Position numbers and translations under genes: made by a program. This document shows, one piece after another, positions 1 through 6,428 of a DNA stretch of 7,070 nucleotides. Under the pieces are notes generated by a model. That model did no database searches. It worked only from the letters and a program-made list of their open reading frames with translations, and was not told the origin of the DNA. Within the stretch, counting starts at the first letter, position 1. Each line of letters begins with the position of its first letter. This DNA is from an uncultured Acidimicrobium sp. (GTDB lineage: Bacteria > Actinomycetota > Acidimicrobiia > Acidimicrobiales > Ilumatobacteraceae): contig CAINTF010000311.1 in the NCBI GenBank assembly GCA_903853285.1, positions 1 to 7,070 on the forward strand, in the 5' to 3' direction.

Positions 1-48
1 CATTTGTTCTGCACCATTGGCTGCAGATTTAGAGAAACGCCAGGCCAT
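1..48 (-). CDS. tatC: Probable TatC, N-terminal fragment (cut by window edge)
   Basis: Only the first 16 codons are present, reading MAWRFSKSAANGAEQM, and the frame is open to the left edge. The ATG shares one base with the TAA of tatB (TAATG), so the two genes are translationally coupled. A purine-rich AGAGGAT lies 7 nt upstream inside the tatB tail and is the best Shine-Dalgarno site in the window. TatC is the six-helix membrane receptor of the twin-arginine translocase, and it typically follows tatA or tatB. Many actinobacterial TatC proteins begin with a short polar stretch before a conserved Met-Thr-Leu-x-Glu-His-Leu, and this fragment ends at a Met that could open that motif. The start is well supported. 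The identity rests on context and could be wrong. Confidence 0.55.
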   Translation of the reverse strand, partial: MAWRFSKSAANGAEQM

Positions 49-455
49 TACTGATCCTCTTTTATGTCGTACTCAATTATCTTTGGCTCAATGCTGAGGT
101 CTTCATCAGTATTCGGCGAAGCTTCATACGGAATAAATAATGGCTCAACCGATTCTTCGGTCTGTTCTTGCGAAGCAGCATCCGTGAACAGCGCCGTTGT
201 TTGCTCGTATTCTGCTTCGACCTGCTTCGATGCGTCAGTAAAAACAGACTTGTATTCATTTGCAGCCTTTTGCATATCGCGAATCGGCTCTGCGAATGCT
301 CCTCTAAACTCGGACTGTGCATCACCGGTAATGCGCTTGAATTGGCCATAGACCTGACCCATTTTTCGTAACACTGGAGGAAGCTTTTCCGGGCCAAGCA
401 CCACGAGCCCGAGAATCAACAGAAAAATGATCTCGCTTCCCGAGAAATTGAACAT
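48..455 (-). CDS. tatB: Sec-independent protein translocase subunit TatB
   Basis: This 135-residue protein has the TatA/TatB layout: one N-terminal membrane helix (about residues 7-21), a Gly-Pro hinge, an amphipathic helix and a long acidic, Glu-rich tail. The features favouring TatB over TatA are Glu8 at the start of the helix (Ser7-Glu8) and the VLGPEKLP hinge; TatA usually has an FG(A/S)KKLP type of hinge. TatB works with TatC to recognise twin-arginine signal peptides at the cytoplasmic membrane before TatA forms the pore. The ATG at 453-455 is the natural start because the membrane helix begins a few residues later. No Shine-Dalgarno site is visible upstream. The stop overlaps the start of the next gene, probably tatC. 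No tatA is seen in the window. The acidic tail after about residue 75 looks poorly conserved and disordered. Confidence 0.88.
   Translation of the reverse strand: MFNFSGSEIIFLLILGLVVLGPEKLPPVLRKMGQVYGQFKRITGDAQSEFRGAFAEPIRDMQKAANEYKSVFTDASKQVEAEYEQTTALFTDAASQEQTEESVEPLFIPYEASPNTDEDLSIEPKIIEYDIKEDQ
54..60 (-). promoter_or_regulatory. Ribosome binding site for the gene after tatB
   Basis: The minus strand reads AGAGGAT here. Its GAGG core sits 7 nt before the ATG at 46-48, inside the last codons of tatB. It supports both the downstream start and coupling between the two genes. The other starts in the window have no comparable site. Confidence 0.6.
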
Positions 456-500
456 TGCAACAGTCTAAAGCCTGTAGATACTTTGCCTTATCATTGATTC
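456..500. promoter_or_regulatory. Divergent intergenic gap, likely back-to-back promoters
   Basis: The 45-nt gap separates tatB (minus) from gdpD (plus), so it and the flanking codons should hold promoters for both. On the plus strand TTGCAA at 455-460 followed after 16 nt by GATACT at 477-482 is a possible -35/-10 pair. It would put transcription start only about 10-12 nt before the GTG of gdpD. No convincing pair was found for tatB. The box assignments are weak; the presence of divergent promoters is inferred from gene orientation. Confidence 0.3.
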
Positions 501-1217
501 GTGCAGCAACGGCTTCCTCCCCTCCTCAGCACGCAGATACTTTTTGCCCATCGTGGAGCAAGCGCATATGCCCCCGAAAACACGCTTGACGCATTCTCGC
601 TCGCGCTCAAGTTGGGAGTGAACGGTTTAGAAAGCGACATTTGGGTCACGCGCGATGGCGTTTTAGTGCTCGACCATGATGGTGTGGTTAAATCACGTTT
701 CCGAACGACGCCAATTGTCGAATTAGATAGATCGGCTTTGCCGGCTCATATTCCCAGTCTTGAACAAATGCTTCAACATTGCGGTACTCAGTACCAGCTC
801 AGCCTGGATGTCAAGGATGCTGCAGTTTTCAAGACAATCGAACAAACCGTTGCGAATATCGATGAGTCAATGCTTGAGCGACTGTGGCTCTGTCATCCAC
901 GCTGTGAATTGTTGATCGATCAAAGAACATATGTTTCGAAAAGCAAGCTTGTTGATTCCACTCGTCTTGCAAAAATCAAAGAAGGTCCAGAGCGACGCGC
1001 TGCCACCCTCGCAGCAAACGGAATTGACGCCTTCAACATGCACTTCTCGGACTGGAATGGTGGATTAGTTGCTCTATTCCACAGATTCAACATTGTGAGT
1101 TTCGGTTGGGACATGCAGCACGAAGCGATTATTGAAAATGGAATTCGAATGGGACTGGACGGCGTTTTTAGTGATTGGCCAGACCGAATGGTCGAAGTCG
1201 TTAGTAAACAGAATTAA
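501..1217 (+). CDS. Glycerophosphodiester phosphodiesterase family protein
   Basis: This 238-residue protein has the GDPD TIM-barrel signatures: AHRGAS at 16-21, PENT at 25-28, the metal-binding Glu44-x-Asp46, TRDG at 50-53, the catalytic His59-Asp60 pair, IPSLEQ at 84-89 and a C-terminal DGVFSDWPD. The family hydrolyses glycerophosphodiesters, such as deacylated phospholipids, to sn-glycerol 3-phosphate and an alcohol. No signal peptide is visible, so it is probably cytoplasmic. The usual third-strand Glu-x-Lys is Asp103-Val-Lys105 here, a conservative change at a likely metal ligand. Start: GTG at 501 is the first possible start, because an in-frame TGA lies at 495-497; no Shine-Dalgarno is seen. 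It is the only plus-strand gene in the window, and its stop overlaps that of lepB. The exact substrate cannot be told. Confidence 0.88.
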   Translation: MQQRLPPLLSTQILFAHRGASAYAPENTLDAFSLALKLGVNGLESDIWVTRDGVLVLDHDGVVKSRFRTTPIVELDRSALPAHIPSLEQMLQHCGTQYQLSLDVKDAAVFKTIEQTVANIDESMLERLWLCHPRCELLIDQRTYVSKSKLVDSTRLAKIKEGPERRAATLAANGIDAFNMHFSDWNGGLVALFHRFNIVSFGWDMQHEAIIENGIRMGLDGVFSDWPDRMVEVVSKQN

Positions 1218-1807
1218 AGAAATTTTGCCGCGCTAAATGGCCAGATAATTACAAACGCCCGACCCACTACTAGGTTTTGCTCAATCGGACCAAACATGCG
1301 GCTATCGAAAGATTGTGGACGATTATCTCCCATTACGAAGATTTGATTTTTCGGAACAAGCGTGGCGTCCATCATTGGTATCCGACAACGATCTTCCAAC
1401 ACAGTCTGGGCAAGGTCAAAATCATTCAGGTATGGCTCATTCAGAAATTTGCCGTCGATGAATACTTTGCAATCTTTGATCGAAATAGTCTCTCCCCCAA
1501 AAGCAATGACTCGTTTAATCAAATCGTCGTGTTGAACGATCTGACCATCAACAGTCACTCGGTCGAACACCACAACATCTCCTCTATGGATGTCGTGCAA
1601 ACGGTATGAAAGTTTGTTAACAAGCACTCGGTTGTCCTGGAACATTGTTGCTTCCATGCTTGGTCCAGAAATGTAGAACTGCTGCAGAATCAGCGAACGC
1701 ACTGTGATCGCTATAACTAACGCAACGACCAGCACCGTCACCCATTCACGAACGATGCGAAATCCCTGATTGGGCGAGGTCATTACGGGAGGTTGTTCAG
1801 AATTCAT
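1214..1807 (-). CDS. lepB: Signal peptidase I
   Basis: Type I signal peptidase cleaves signal peptides from exported proteins on the outer face of the cytoplasmic membrane. The 197-residue protein has a short polar N-terminus, one membrane helix at about residues 22-42, then the family boxes: SGPSM at 47-51 with nucleophile Ser50, RGDVVVF at 75-81, LIKRVIAFGGE with general base Lys98, and MGDNR followed by FDSRMFGPI near the C-terminus. All catalytic elements are intact and the length is normal for a single-helix Gram-positive type enzyme. It starts 32 nt after pafA in the same direction, so it may be the last gene of the proteasome operon. No Shine-Dalgarno precedes the ATG at 1805-1807; Met9 is a possible later start. 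Its TAA overlaps the gdpD stop tail to tail. Confidence 0.93.
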   Translation of the reverse strand: MNSEQPPVMTSPNQGFRIVREWVTVLVVALVIAITVRSLILQQFYISGPSMEATMFQDNRVLVNKLSYRLHDIHRGDVVVFDRVTVDGQIVQHDDLIKRVIAFGGETISIKDCKVFIDGKFLNEPYLNDFDLAQTVLEDRCRIPMMDATLVPKNQIFVMGDNRPQSFDSRMFGPIEQNLVVGRAFVIIWPFSAAKFL

Positions 1808-1839
1808 CAGGTTGTAACGGTAGCCGCAGTAGACAGGCG

Positions 1840-3198
1840 CTATAGCGATGCGATGAGTTTTTCAACTCGGTCGTCTTCAAACACAAATGGATCTTTGCAG
1901 AGCACAGTTTTCTGGGCTTGGTCATTGATCTTCAGGTGCACCCAATCGACCGTGTAGTCGCGTTTTTTATCCTTTGCTGCGGTGATGAATTCGGATCGCA
2001 ACCTTGCTCGCGTCGTTTGAGGTGCAATGTCCATCGCAGCAATGATGTCTTCTTCTTTGCATATTCGTTCAACCATTGATCTGTTCTGCATTCGATAGAA
2101 AATTCCTCTATCTCGTCGAATGTCGTGGTACTGCAAATCCAGCGTCTGCACCCTTGCGTCATCAAGTGCGAGTCCGTGTTTTGATCTGAATGCTTCGATC
2201 AGGTTGTGCTTAATCACCCAGTCAACCTCGGTGCCGAGCTTGAGAGGGTCGTTCTCAATGGTGGTTACGCAGTGTTCCCACATCTCCAATGCCTTCATCT
2301 CTGTTGGGCTGAATCCACGTGTGTCCGCAAATTTGAGTGCACTATTCAAATATTCACGCTGGATGTCGAGCGCCGAAAGTTCGCGACCGCTCTCAAGCCT
2401 GACCTTTTTTCGACAAGTTATGTCATGACTAAAGTCCCGAATTGCACGCACAGGATTTTCAAGTGTGAGGTCGCGCAATGAGACATCACCTGCCTCAATC
2501 ATTCTGAGCATGCATGCCGTGCTACCCAACTTCAAAAATGTGGTGTATTCGCTCATATTCGAGTCACCGACAATCACGTGCAAGCGTCGATACATTTCAG
2601 CGTCAGCATGCGGCTCGTCTCTCGTATTGATAATCGGACGACTACGAGTTGTTGCTGAACTCATTGATTCCCATATATGTTCGGCCCGCTGAGCGATACT
2701 AAAAATTGGTCCACGAGCTGTTTGCAGCACTTGACCGGCACCCGTATAGATCTGACGTGAGATGAGAAAAGGAATGAGATGTTGTTGGTATTTATCCGTT
2801 TCGGCACTGCGTCGAGTGAGGTAATTCTCGTGGCACCCGTATGAGTTCCCGGCCGAGTCTGTGTTGTTTTTAAAGAGATAAATAGTTCCGCGAATACCTT
2901 CATCCTTAAGACGCTGTTCCGCACCGATTAGGAGTTCTTCAAGTTTTCGCTCCCCTGCTTTGTCGTGGACGGTGCAGTCATAAATCGAATCGCATTCCGG
3001 AGTTGCGTATTCAGGGTGAGATCCAACATCTAAATACAGACGAGCTCCGTTTTCGAGAAAGACGTTTGAACTTCTACCCCACGAGACGACTTTGCGAAAC
3101 AGATAACGAGCTACTTCGTCTGGGCTGAGCCGACGCTGTCCACGAAGCGTGCAGGTAACTCCATATTCGGTTTCGATACCGAAGATGCGTTTTTCCAT
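1840..3198 (-). CDS. pafA: Pup--protein ligase PafA
   Basis: PafA activates the C-terminal Glu of Pup with ATP and joins it to lysine side chains of target proteins. At 452 residues it equals the Mycobacterium tuberculosis enzyme as I recall it. Visible motifs are the nucleotide/Mg-binding GIETEYG at 7-13 (Glu9, Glu11), [15 protein letters not shown] with catalytic base Asp57, the [17 protein letters not shown] stretch at 110-126, [10 protein letters not shown] at 191-200, [14 protein letters not shown] at 204-217, and a C-terminal domain with [12 protein letters not shown] and a final LIASL. It lacks the extra loop before the catalytic Asp that marks Dop, which settles the paralogue assignment. 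It starts 12 nt after prcA. The bases before its ATG are pyrimidine-rich (CTCTCC) with no Shine-Dalgarno, so translation may depend on ribosomes finishing prcA. Confidence 0.97.
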   Translation of the reverse strand: MEKRIFGIETEYGVTCTLRGQRRLSPDEVARYLFRKVVSWGRSSNVFLENGARLYLDVGSHPEYATPECDSIYDCTVHDKAGERKLEELLIGAEQRLKDEGIRGTIYLFKNNTDSAGNSYGCHENYLTRRSAETDKYQQHLIPFLISRQIYTGAGQVLQTARGPIFSIAQRAEHIWESMSSATTRSRPIINTRDEPHADAEMYRRLHVIVGDSNMSEYTTFLKLGSTACMLRMIEAGDVSLRDLTLENPVRAIRDFSHDITCRKKVRLESGRELSALDIQREYLNSALKFADTRGFSPTEMKALEMWEHCVTTIENDPLKLGTEVDWVIKHNLIEAFRSKHGLALDDARVQTLDLQYHDIRRDRGIFYRMQNRSMVERICKEEDIIAAMDIAPQTTRARLRSEFITAAKDKKRDYTVDWVHLKINDQAQKTVLCKDPFVFEDDRVEKLIASL

Positions 3199-3210
3199 AG
3201 CAGTGGAGAG

Positions 3211-3888
3211 TTAAATCAGATACTGCGTAATTGAAGATTCGCTCAGTCTGGTGAAGCATCGACGCGAACTGTTGCGTGAGAGAACAGCAACTTCTAGCTC
3301 TGACGAGCTGATAGGTGTATCTCCTATGCTCAAAGCTTGGTGTGCAAATTTGACGGCGTCTTGTAGTGAAGACCCTGGAATGAAGCGCTCAGCCATTCGA
3401 TCTCTGATCGTTTCCATATCTCCACCGAGCACCGTAAATTGGTGCTCGTCAATGACGGTTCCGTCATACATGATGTGAAATAACTGATCACGATCTGGAC
3501 TGAGCCCAACTTCGGCAACGAGTATCTCAACCTCGAGAGGTTTCATTTCGTGGGTAAACGTCTGTCCGAGAATCTGCGCATATTGATTTGCCAATCCTCT
3601 TGCGTCTACGTCCAAACGGGAAAACTGGTAGCCCTTGAGATCGGCGGCGCGGACGCCAGCAACTCGCAATTGATCAAACTCGTTGTACTTACCTACACCT
3701 GCGAAGGCAATCCGATCGTAAATCTCACTTATTTTGCGCAGTGTGTTTGATGGATTCTCGGCAATTAGTGCAATGCCATCGTTGTATTGCATTGCGACCA
3801 GGGCCCTGCCGCGAGCAATACCCTTGCGCGCATAGTCAGCGCGATCTTTCATCATCTGTTCTGGGGCTACATAGAAAGGCATGCTCAT
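3211..3888 (-). CDS. prcA: 20S proteasome alpha subunit PrcA
   Basis: PrcA forms the two outer seven-membered rings of the 20S core, gates substrate entry and is the docking surface for Mpa. The 225-residue protein starts MSMPFYVAPEQMMKDRADYA, matching the N-terminal gate region of mycobacterial PrcA, followed by RKGIARGRALVAM, GIALIAENPS, KISEIYDRIAFAGVGKYNEFD and, near the end, SSELEVAVLSR and RRCFTRL. There is no catalytic Thr, as expected for an alpha subunit. It is shorter than mycobacterial PrcA (about 248) because it lacks the extended polar tail and ends in SITQYLI. The ATG at 3886-3888 overlaps the prcB TGA as ATGA, implying coupling; a second in-frame ATG (Met3, 3880-3882) would remove the overlap. 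A weak AGG lies 6 nt before the first ATG. Confidence 0.96.
   Translation of the reverse strand: MSMPFYVAPEQMMKDRADYARKGIARGRALVAMQYNDGIALIAENPSNTLRKISEIYDRIAFAGVGKYNEFDQLRVAGVRAADLKGYQFSRLDVDARGLANQYAQILGQTFTHEMKPLEVEILVAEVGLSPDRDQLFHIMYDGTVIDEHQFTVLGGDMETIRDRMAERFIPGSSLQDAVKFAHQALSIGDTPISSSELEVAVLSRNSSRRCFTRLSESSITQYLI
3426..3448. repeat. Perfect inverted repeat inside prcA (8-bp stem, 7-nt loop)
   Basis: CGAGCACC at 3426-3433 is the exact reverse complement of GGTGCTCG at 3441-3448, with GTAAATT between. The prcA mRNA could form a GC-rich hairpin here, over codons for Asp-Glu-His-Gln-Phe-Thr-Val-Leu-Gly. No U-run follows in the mRNA direction, so it is not an obvious intrinsic terminator. 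It may be incidental to the protein sequence. Confidence 0.5.
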
Positions 3889-4670
3889 CGCTGACCTACA
3901 CCCTTCGCAATTGCCTCGTAGGTGATCTTTAGTTGAGCATCACTGACACGTGTAAACCCGTTGCTGGTGATAGATGCAATCACGGGATAAATTCCTCTCA
4001 ATGCATCTGGCCCACCTGTTGCAGAGTCTGCATCTGACGCCTCCCACAAGGCTCTTGCCGTCAACTCGACACCCTCATCAACGGTCAAGTCGCGCTTCCA
4101 TCCCATTCGCAACACTGTGCCTGCATGCAGCATTCCCGAACCTGTCGCGACAAAATCGTGCTCTTCATATCTGCCACCAGTCGCGTCATAGTTCCATAAC
4201 CGACCGTGTTGTAGGAGCGTGTCATAGCCAGCAAAAATTGGAACGACCATGAAGCCCTGCATTGCTGCTGGAAGATTGCTTCGGACAAACATCGATAGCT
4301 GATTTGCTTTTCCTTCAAGAGAAAGAGACTGACCCTCTACCTTTTCGTAGTGCTCAATTTGGAGTTGGAACAATTTCACCATTTCCATTGCCGGGCCTGC
4401 AGCTCCAGCAATTGCAACGCCACTGAATTGATCGGCTTGCACTACCTTTTCCATCTCTCGATGACTGATCAAATTGCCAGACGTTGCTCGCCTATCCCCA
4501 GCCATCACTACCCCGTCTGCGCAACGGAGCGCAACACAAGTAGTTGCATGAGGCACCAGCATCTCAGTGGTTGGACCGGCTTCACCAAATGGCGACAAAC
4601 CGACTCGCTTCAAGAGTTCGCCAAAACTTGCACCGGGATCCTGCTCAAAGGAAAACAACGGCATTGACAT
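3885..4670 (-). CDS. prcB: 20S proteasome beta subunit PrcB (proteolytic)
   Basis: PrcB forms the two inner rings and carries the N-terminal threonine nucleophile exposed by self-cleavage of a propeptide. The 261-residue precursor would be cut before Thr43, leaving a 42-residue propeptide and a 219-residue mature chain. Active-site residues are in register: Thr43 (mature Thr1), Asp59 in AGDRRAT (Asp17) and Lys75 (Lys33). Other family blocks are NLPAAMQGF at 132-140, FVATGSGM at 173-180 and DADSATGGPDALRGIYP further on. The residue before Thr1 is Ala42 (codon GCA at 4545-4547) where the family normally has Gly. Mature position 3 is Cys, often Ile or Val in relatives. The gene starts 17 nt after pup with no Shine-Dalgarno; like PrcA it begins Met-Ser-Met-Pro, so Met3 is an alternative start. 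Confidence 0.96.
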   Translation of the reverse strand: MSMPLFSFEQDPGASFGELLKRVGLSPFGEAGPTTEMLVPHATTCVALRCADGVVMAGDRRATSGNLISHREMEKVVQADQFSGVAIAGAAGPAMEMVKLFQLQIEHYEKVEGQSLSLEGKANQLSMFVRSNLPAAMQGFMVVPIFAGYDTLLQHGRLWNYDATGGRYEEHDFVATGSGMLHAGTVLRMGWKRDLTVDEGVELTARALWEASDADSATGGPDALRGIYPVIASITSNGFTRVSDAQLKITYEAIAKGVGQR

Positions 4671-4687
4671 ACAACTGTAGGTTAGGG

Positions 4688-4912
4688 CTATTGCCCACCT
4701 TTTTGCACATAGCTTTTTACAAACTCTTCAGCATTGGATTCAAGAACTTCGTCAATCTCATCAAGCAAACTGTCCAGGTCGGCCGTGAGATTCTTGGAAC
4801 TGCTGGTCGCGGTCACTGTCGATTCGACTGCTGGCGAAACTGACTTTTTCGATTGCGAAGTTTTCCTTAATTGCTCGGGCATAGTTGAACCATAGCCAAA
4901 AACTCCTGCCAC
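4688..4912 (-). CDS. pup: Prokaryotic ubiquitin-like protein Pup
   Basis: Pup is the small, largely disordered modifier that PafA attaches to lysines, marking proteins for Mpa and the proteasome. The C-terminal half is diagnostic: DLDSLLDEIDEVLESNAEEF (45-64), which forms the Mpa-binding helix, then VKSYVQKGGQ. The chain ends in Gly-Gly-Gln, so Dop must deamidate it to Glu before ligation. The N-terminal part is rich in Ser, Thr and Lys and poorly conserved, as usual. Start choice is uncertain: GTG at 4910-4912 gives 74 residues, while the in-frame ATG at 4880-4882 (Met11) gives 64, the length of mycobacterial Pup. An AGGAG occurs about 20 nt before that ATG, too far for a normal Shine-Dalgarno, and none precedes the GTG. 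The gene lies between dop and prcB, as in many actinobacteria. Confidence 0.95.
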   Translation of the reverse strand: MAGVFGYGSTMPEQLRKTSQSKKSVSPAVESTVTATSSSKNLTADLDSLLDEIDEVLESNAEEFVKSYVQKGGQ

Positions 4913-4928
4913 CGCTAGCCGAATGCTT

Positions 4929-6428
4929 TTAAAACTGTGAACTTAACTTTTCAATGAGATCCACAGGATTCTGCGATCCAGCGAGTATGTCTCCCACCAA
5001 TTTTCGGGTTCCACGTAGCGGTTCAGGCATCGGAATTCGCTTGAGTCCTTGATTGGGAATGTCGAATACGACACTGTCCCAGTTAGCGGCTATCACATCA
5101 TTTGGCCAGCGCTGCAGTACGGTTCCACGAAAAAATGCGCGAGTACTTTCTGGTGGATTGACCATTGCCTTTACTACATCTGAGTGATCACACAACTCCA
5201 CAAGACCAGCTCGCAGTGCCAAGCACTTATCGATTCGCATGTCGTGATATTGCAAATCAATTGCTTTAAGTCGTGCATCATGGTCCTGTAATCCGTGTCG
5301 TTGTACATACCCATCGACTATCCGCTTCTTGGCGATCCAGTCAACGATGTTGGCAACGATCAGTGGATCTGTCTCCAGACCGGTAAGCACACCTTTCCAA
5401 CGCCGCAGTACATCGCCCCCAACTTGTGAATCAACCGAATCAAGTCCGTAGCGTTCTGCGTATTCGGTCGCCGCATCAAGAATTTCAATTTGGATTTGCA
5501 GCGCCGACATCATTCGGCCATCCGTCATCTCGATCCGAGTACTCAACGAAGTGTCATGACTCACTTGCCGAATAGCGCGTACTGGATCCTTAATCGTGAG
5601 ATGTTCCGGAAAAACATCATCTTCGATCATCGCAAGCACGATGGATGTAGTGCCGAGTTTAAGAAGTGTTGCTACTTCGCTCATATTCGCATCACCCGCA
5701 ATTACGTGTAATCGTCGATACTTTGTTGGATCACAATGCGGCTCATCGCGAGTATTGACAATCGGTCGTTTGAGCGTCGTTTCTAATCCAATTTCTTCTT
5801 CAAAAAAATCCGCCCTTTGGCTGATCTGAAACGAGGTCTGATTCTCGCCTTTGCCGGCAACACCGCGATGTTCAGCGCCGACTTTTCCGGCGCCGCAATA
5901 GATTTGCCTCGTGACGAAATGAGTTGTTATCTGTTGGGCAATCTGAGCAAAAGGAGTTTGTCTCGAGACCAAATAATTTTCATGGCAGCCGTAACTGTTG
6001 CCTTTTCCATCTGAGTTGTTTTTGTAAATGACAATTTCGGAGTGTTCCGGTAGCCCCTCGTTGGCTGTTCGCATGCTGCTGCGAATGATCTCTTCTCCAG
6101 CACGATCAAACAAAACCGCTTCAAGTGCGTTGCGGCATTCTGGCGTGCTTATCTCTGGGTGTGCATGATCTACGTAGTAGCGCGCACCATTTGTGAGAAC
6201 AGTGTTGACGAGTTGACTTTCAAACTCAGGGAAAAGATAGTCATCAAGTGAATAACCTCTAGCGTCATTTCCCGGATGCTCGTCGATGTAATCCCAGCCG
6301 ACGAGATCTTCTTTGCCTTTTGAATATGCATTGACGATGATCGAAGATGCAGTGATTGGATTGACATCGCCACCTTTAAAGATGATCCCGTATTCAGTTT
6401 CAACACCACAAACTTTGGGTAGCGCCAT
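4929..6428 (-). CDS. dop: Pup deamidase/depupylase Dop
   Basis: Dop converts the C-terminal Gln of Pup to Glu and also cleaves Pup from tagged proteins. The 499-residue protein is a paralogue of PafA in the glutamine-synthetase-like fold. Motifs are GVETEYG (Glu10, Glu12), the Dop-specific insertion at about 44-80 beginning GWDYIDEHP and DARGYS, ARYYVDHAHPEISTPE with key Asp87, [35 protein letters not shown] and RRLHVIAGDANMSE. The C-terminal domain carries DLQYHDMRIDK, NPPESTRAFFRG and a final VDLIEKLSSQF similar to mycobacterial Dop. The insertion and the His-Ala-His-Pro after Asp87 separate it from PafA. The ATG directly abuts the mpa stop (TAAATG), with no spacer and no good Shine-Dalgarno, so reinitiation after mpa is likely. 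Confidence 0.97.
   Translation of the reverse strand: MALPKVCGVETEYGIIFKGGDVNPITASSIIVNAYSKGKEDLVGWDYIDEHPGNDARGYSLDDYLFPEFESQLVNTVLTNGARYYVDHAHPEISTPECRNALEAVLFDRAGEEIIRSSMRTANEGLPEHSEIVIYKNNSDGKGNSYGCHENYLVSRQTPFAQIAQQITTHFVTRQIYCGAGKVGAEHRGVAGKGENQTSFQISQRADFFEEEIGLETTLKRPIVNTRDEPHCDPTKYRRLHVIAGDANMSEVATLLKLGTTSIVLAMIEDDVFPEHLTIKDPVRAIRQVSHDTSLSTRIEMTDGRMMSALQIQIEILDAATEYAERYGLDSVDSQVGGDVLRRWKGVLTGLETDPLIVANIVDWIAKKRIVDGYVQRHGLQDHDARLKAIDLQYHDMRIDKCLALRAGLVELCDHSDVVKAMVNPPESTRAFFRGTVLQRWPNDVIAANWDSVVFDIPNQGLKRIPMPEPLRGTRKLVGDILAGSQNPVDLIEKLSSQF

Noticed and set aside
1277..1609. A 110-codon plus-strand frame antisense to lepB
   Set aside because: The opposite strand encodes intact signal peptidase motifs across this stretch; no domain or ribosome site supports the antisense frame.
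3426..3448. Hairpin in prcA as an intrinsic terminator
   Set aside because: No U-run follows in the mRNA direction, and it sits mid-gene with an intact frame on both sides.
4350..4843. Two overlapping plus-strand frames antisense to prcB and pup
   Set aside because: Their composition is as expected from the reverse of conserved coding sequence, and they resemble no known protein.
2549..5722. Near-repeat DNA between pafA (about 2549-2600) and dop (about 5678-5722)
   Set aside because: Both encode the shared Arg-Arg-Leu-His-Val to Asn-Met-Ser-Glu block of the paralogous enzymes, so the similarity is ancestral coding conservation and not a mobile repeat.
1840..6428. Swapped naming of the two PafA/Dop paralogues
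   Set aside because: The 499-residue copy has the Dop insertion (GWDY...DARG) and Asp-His-Ala-His-Pro, while the 452-residue copy has Asp-Val-Gly-Ser-His-Pro and the PafA length and ending.
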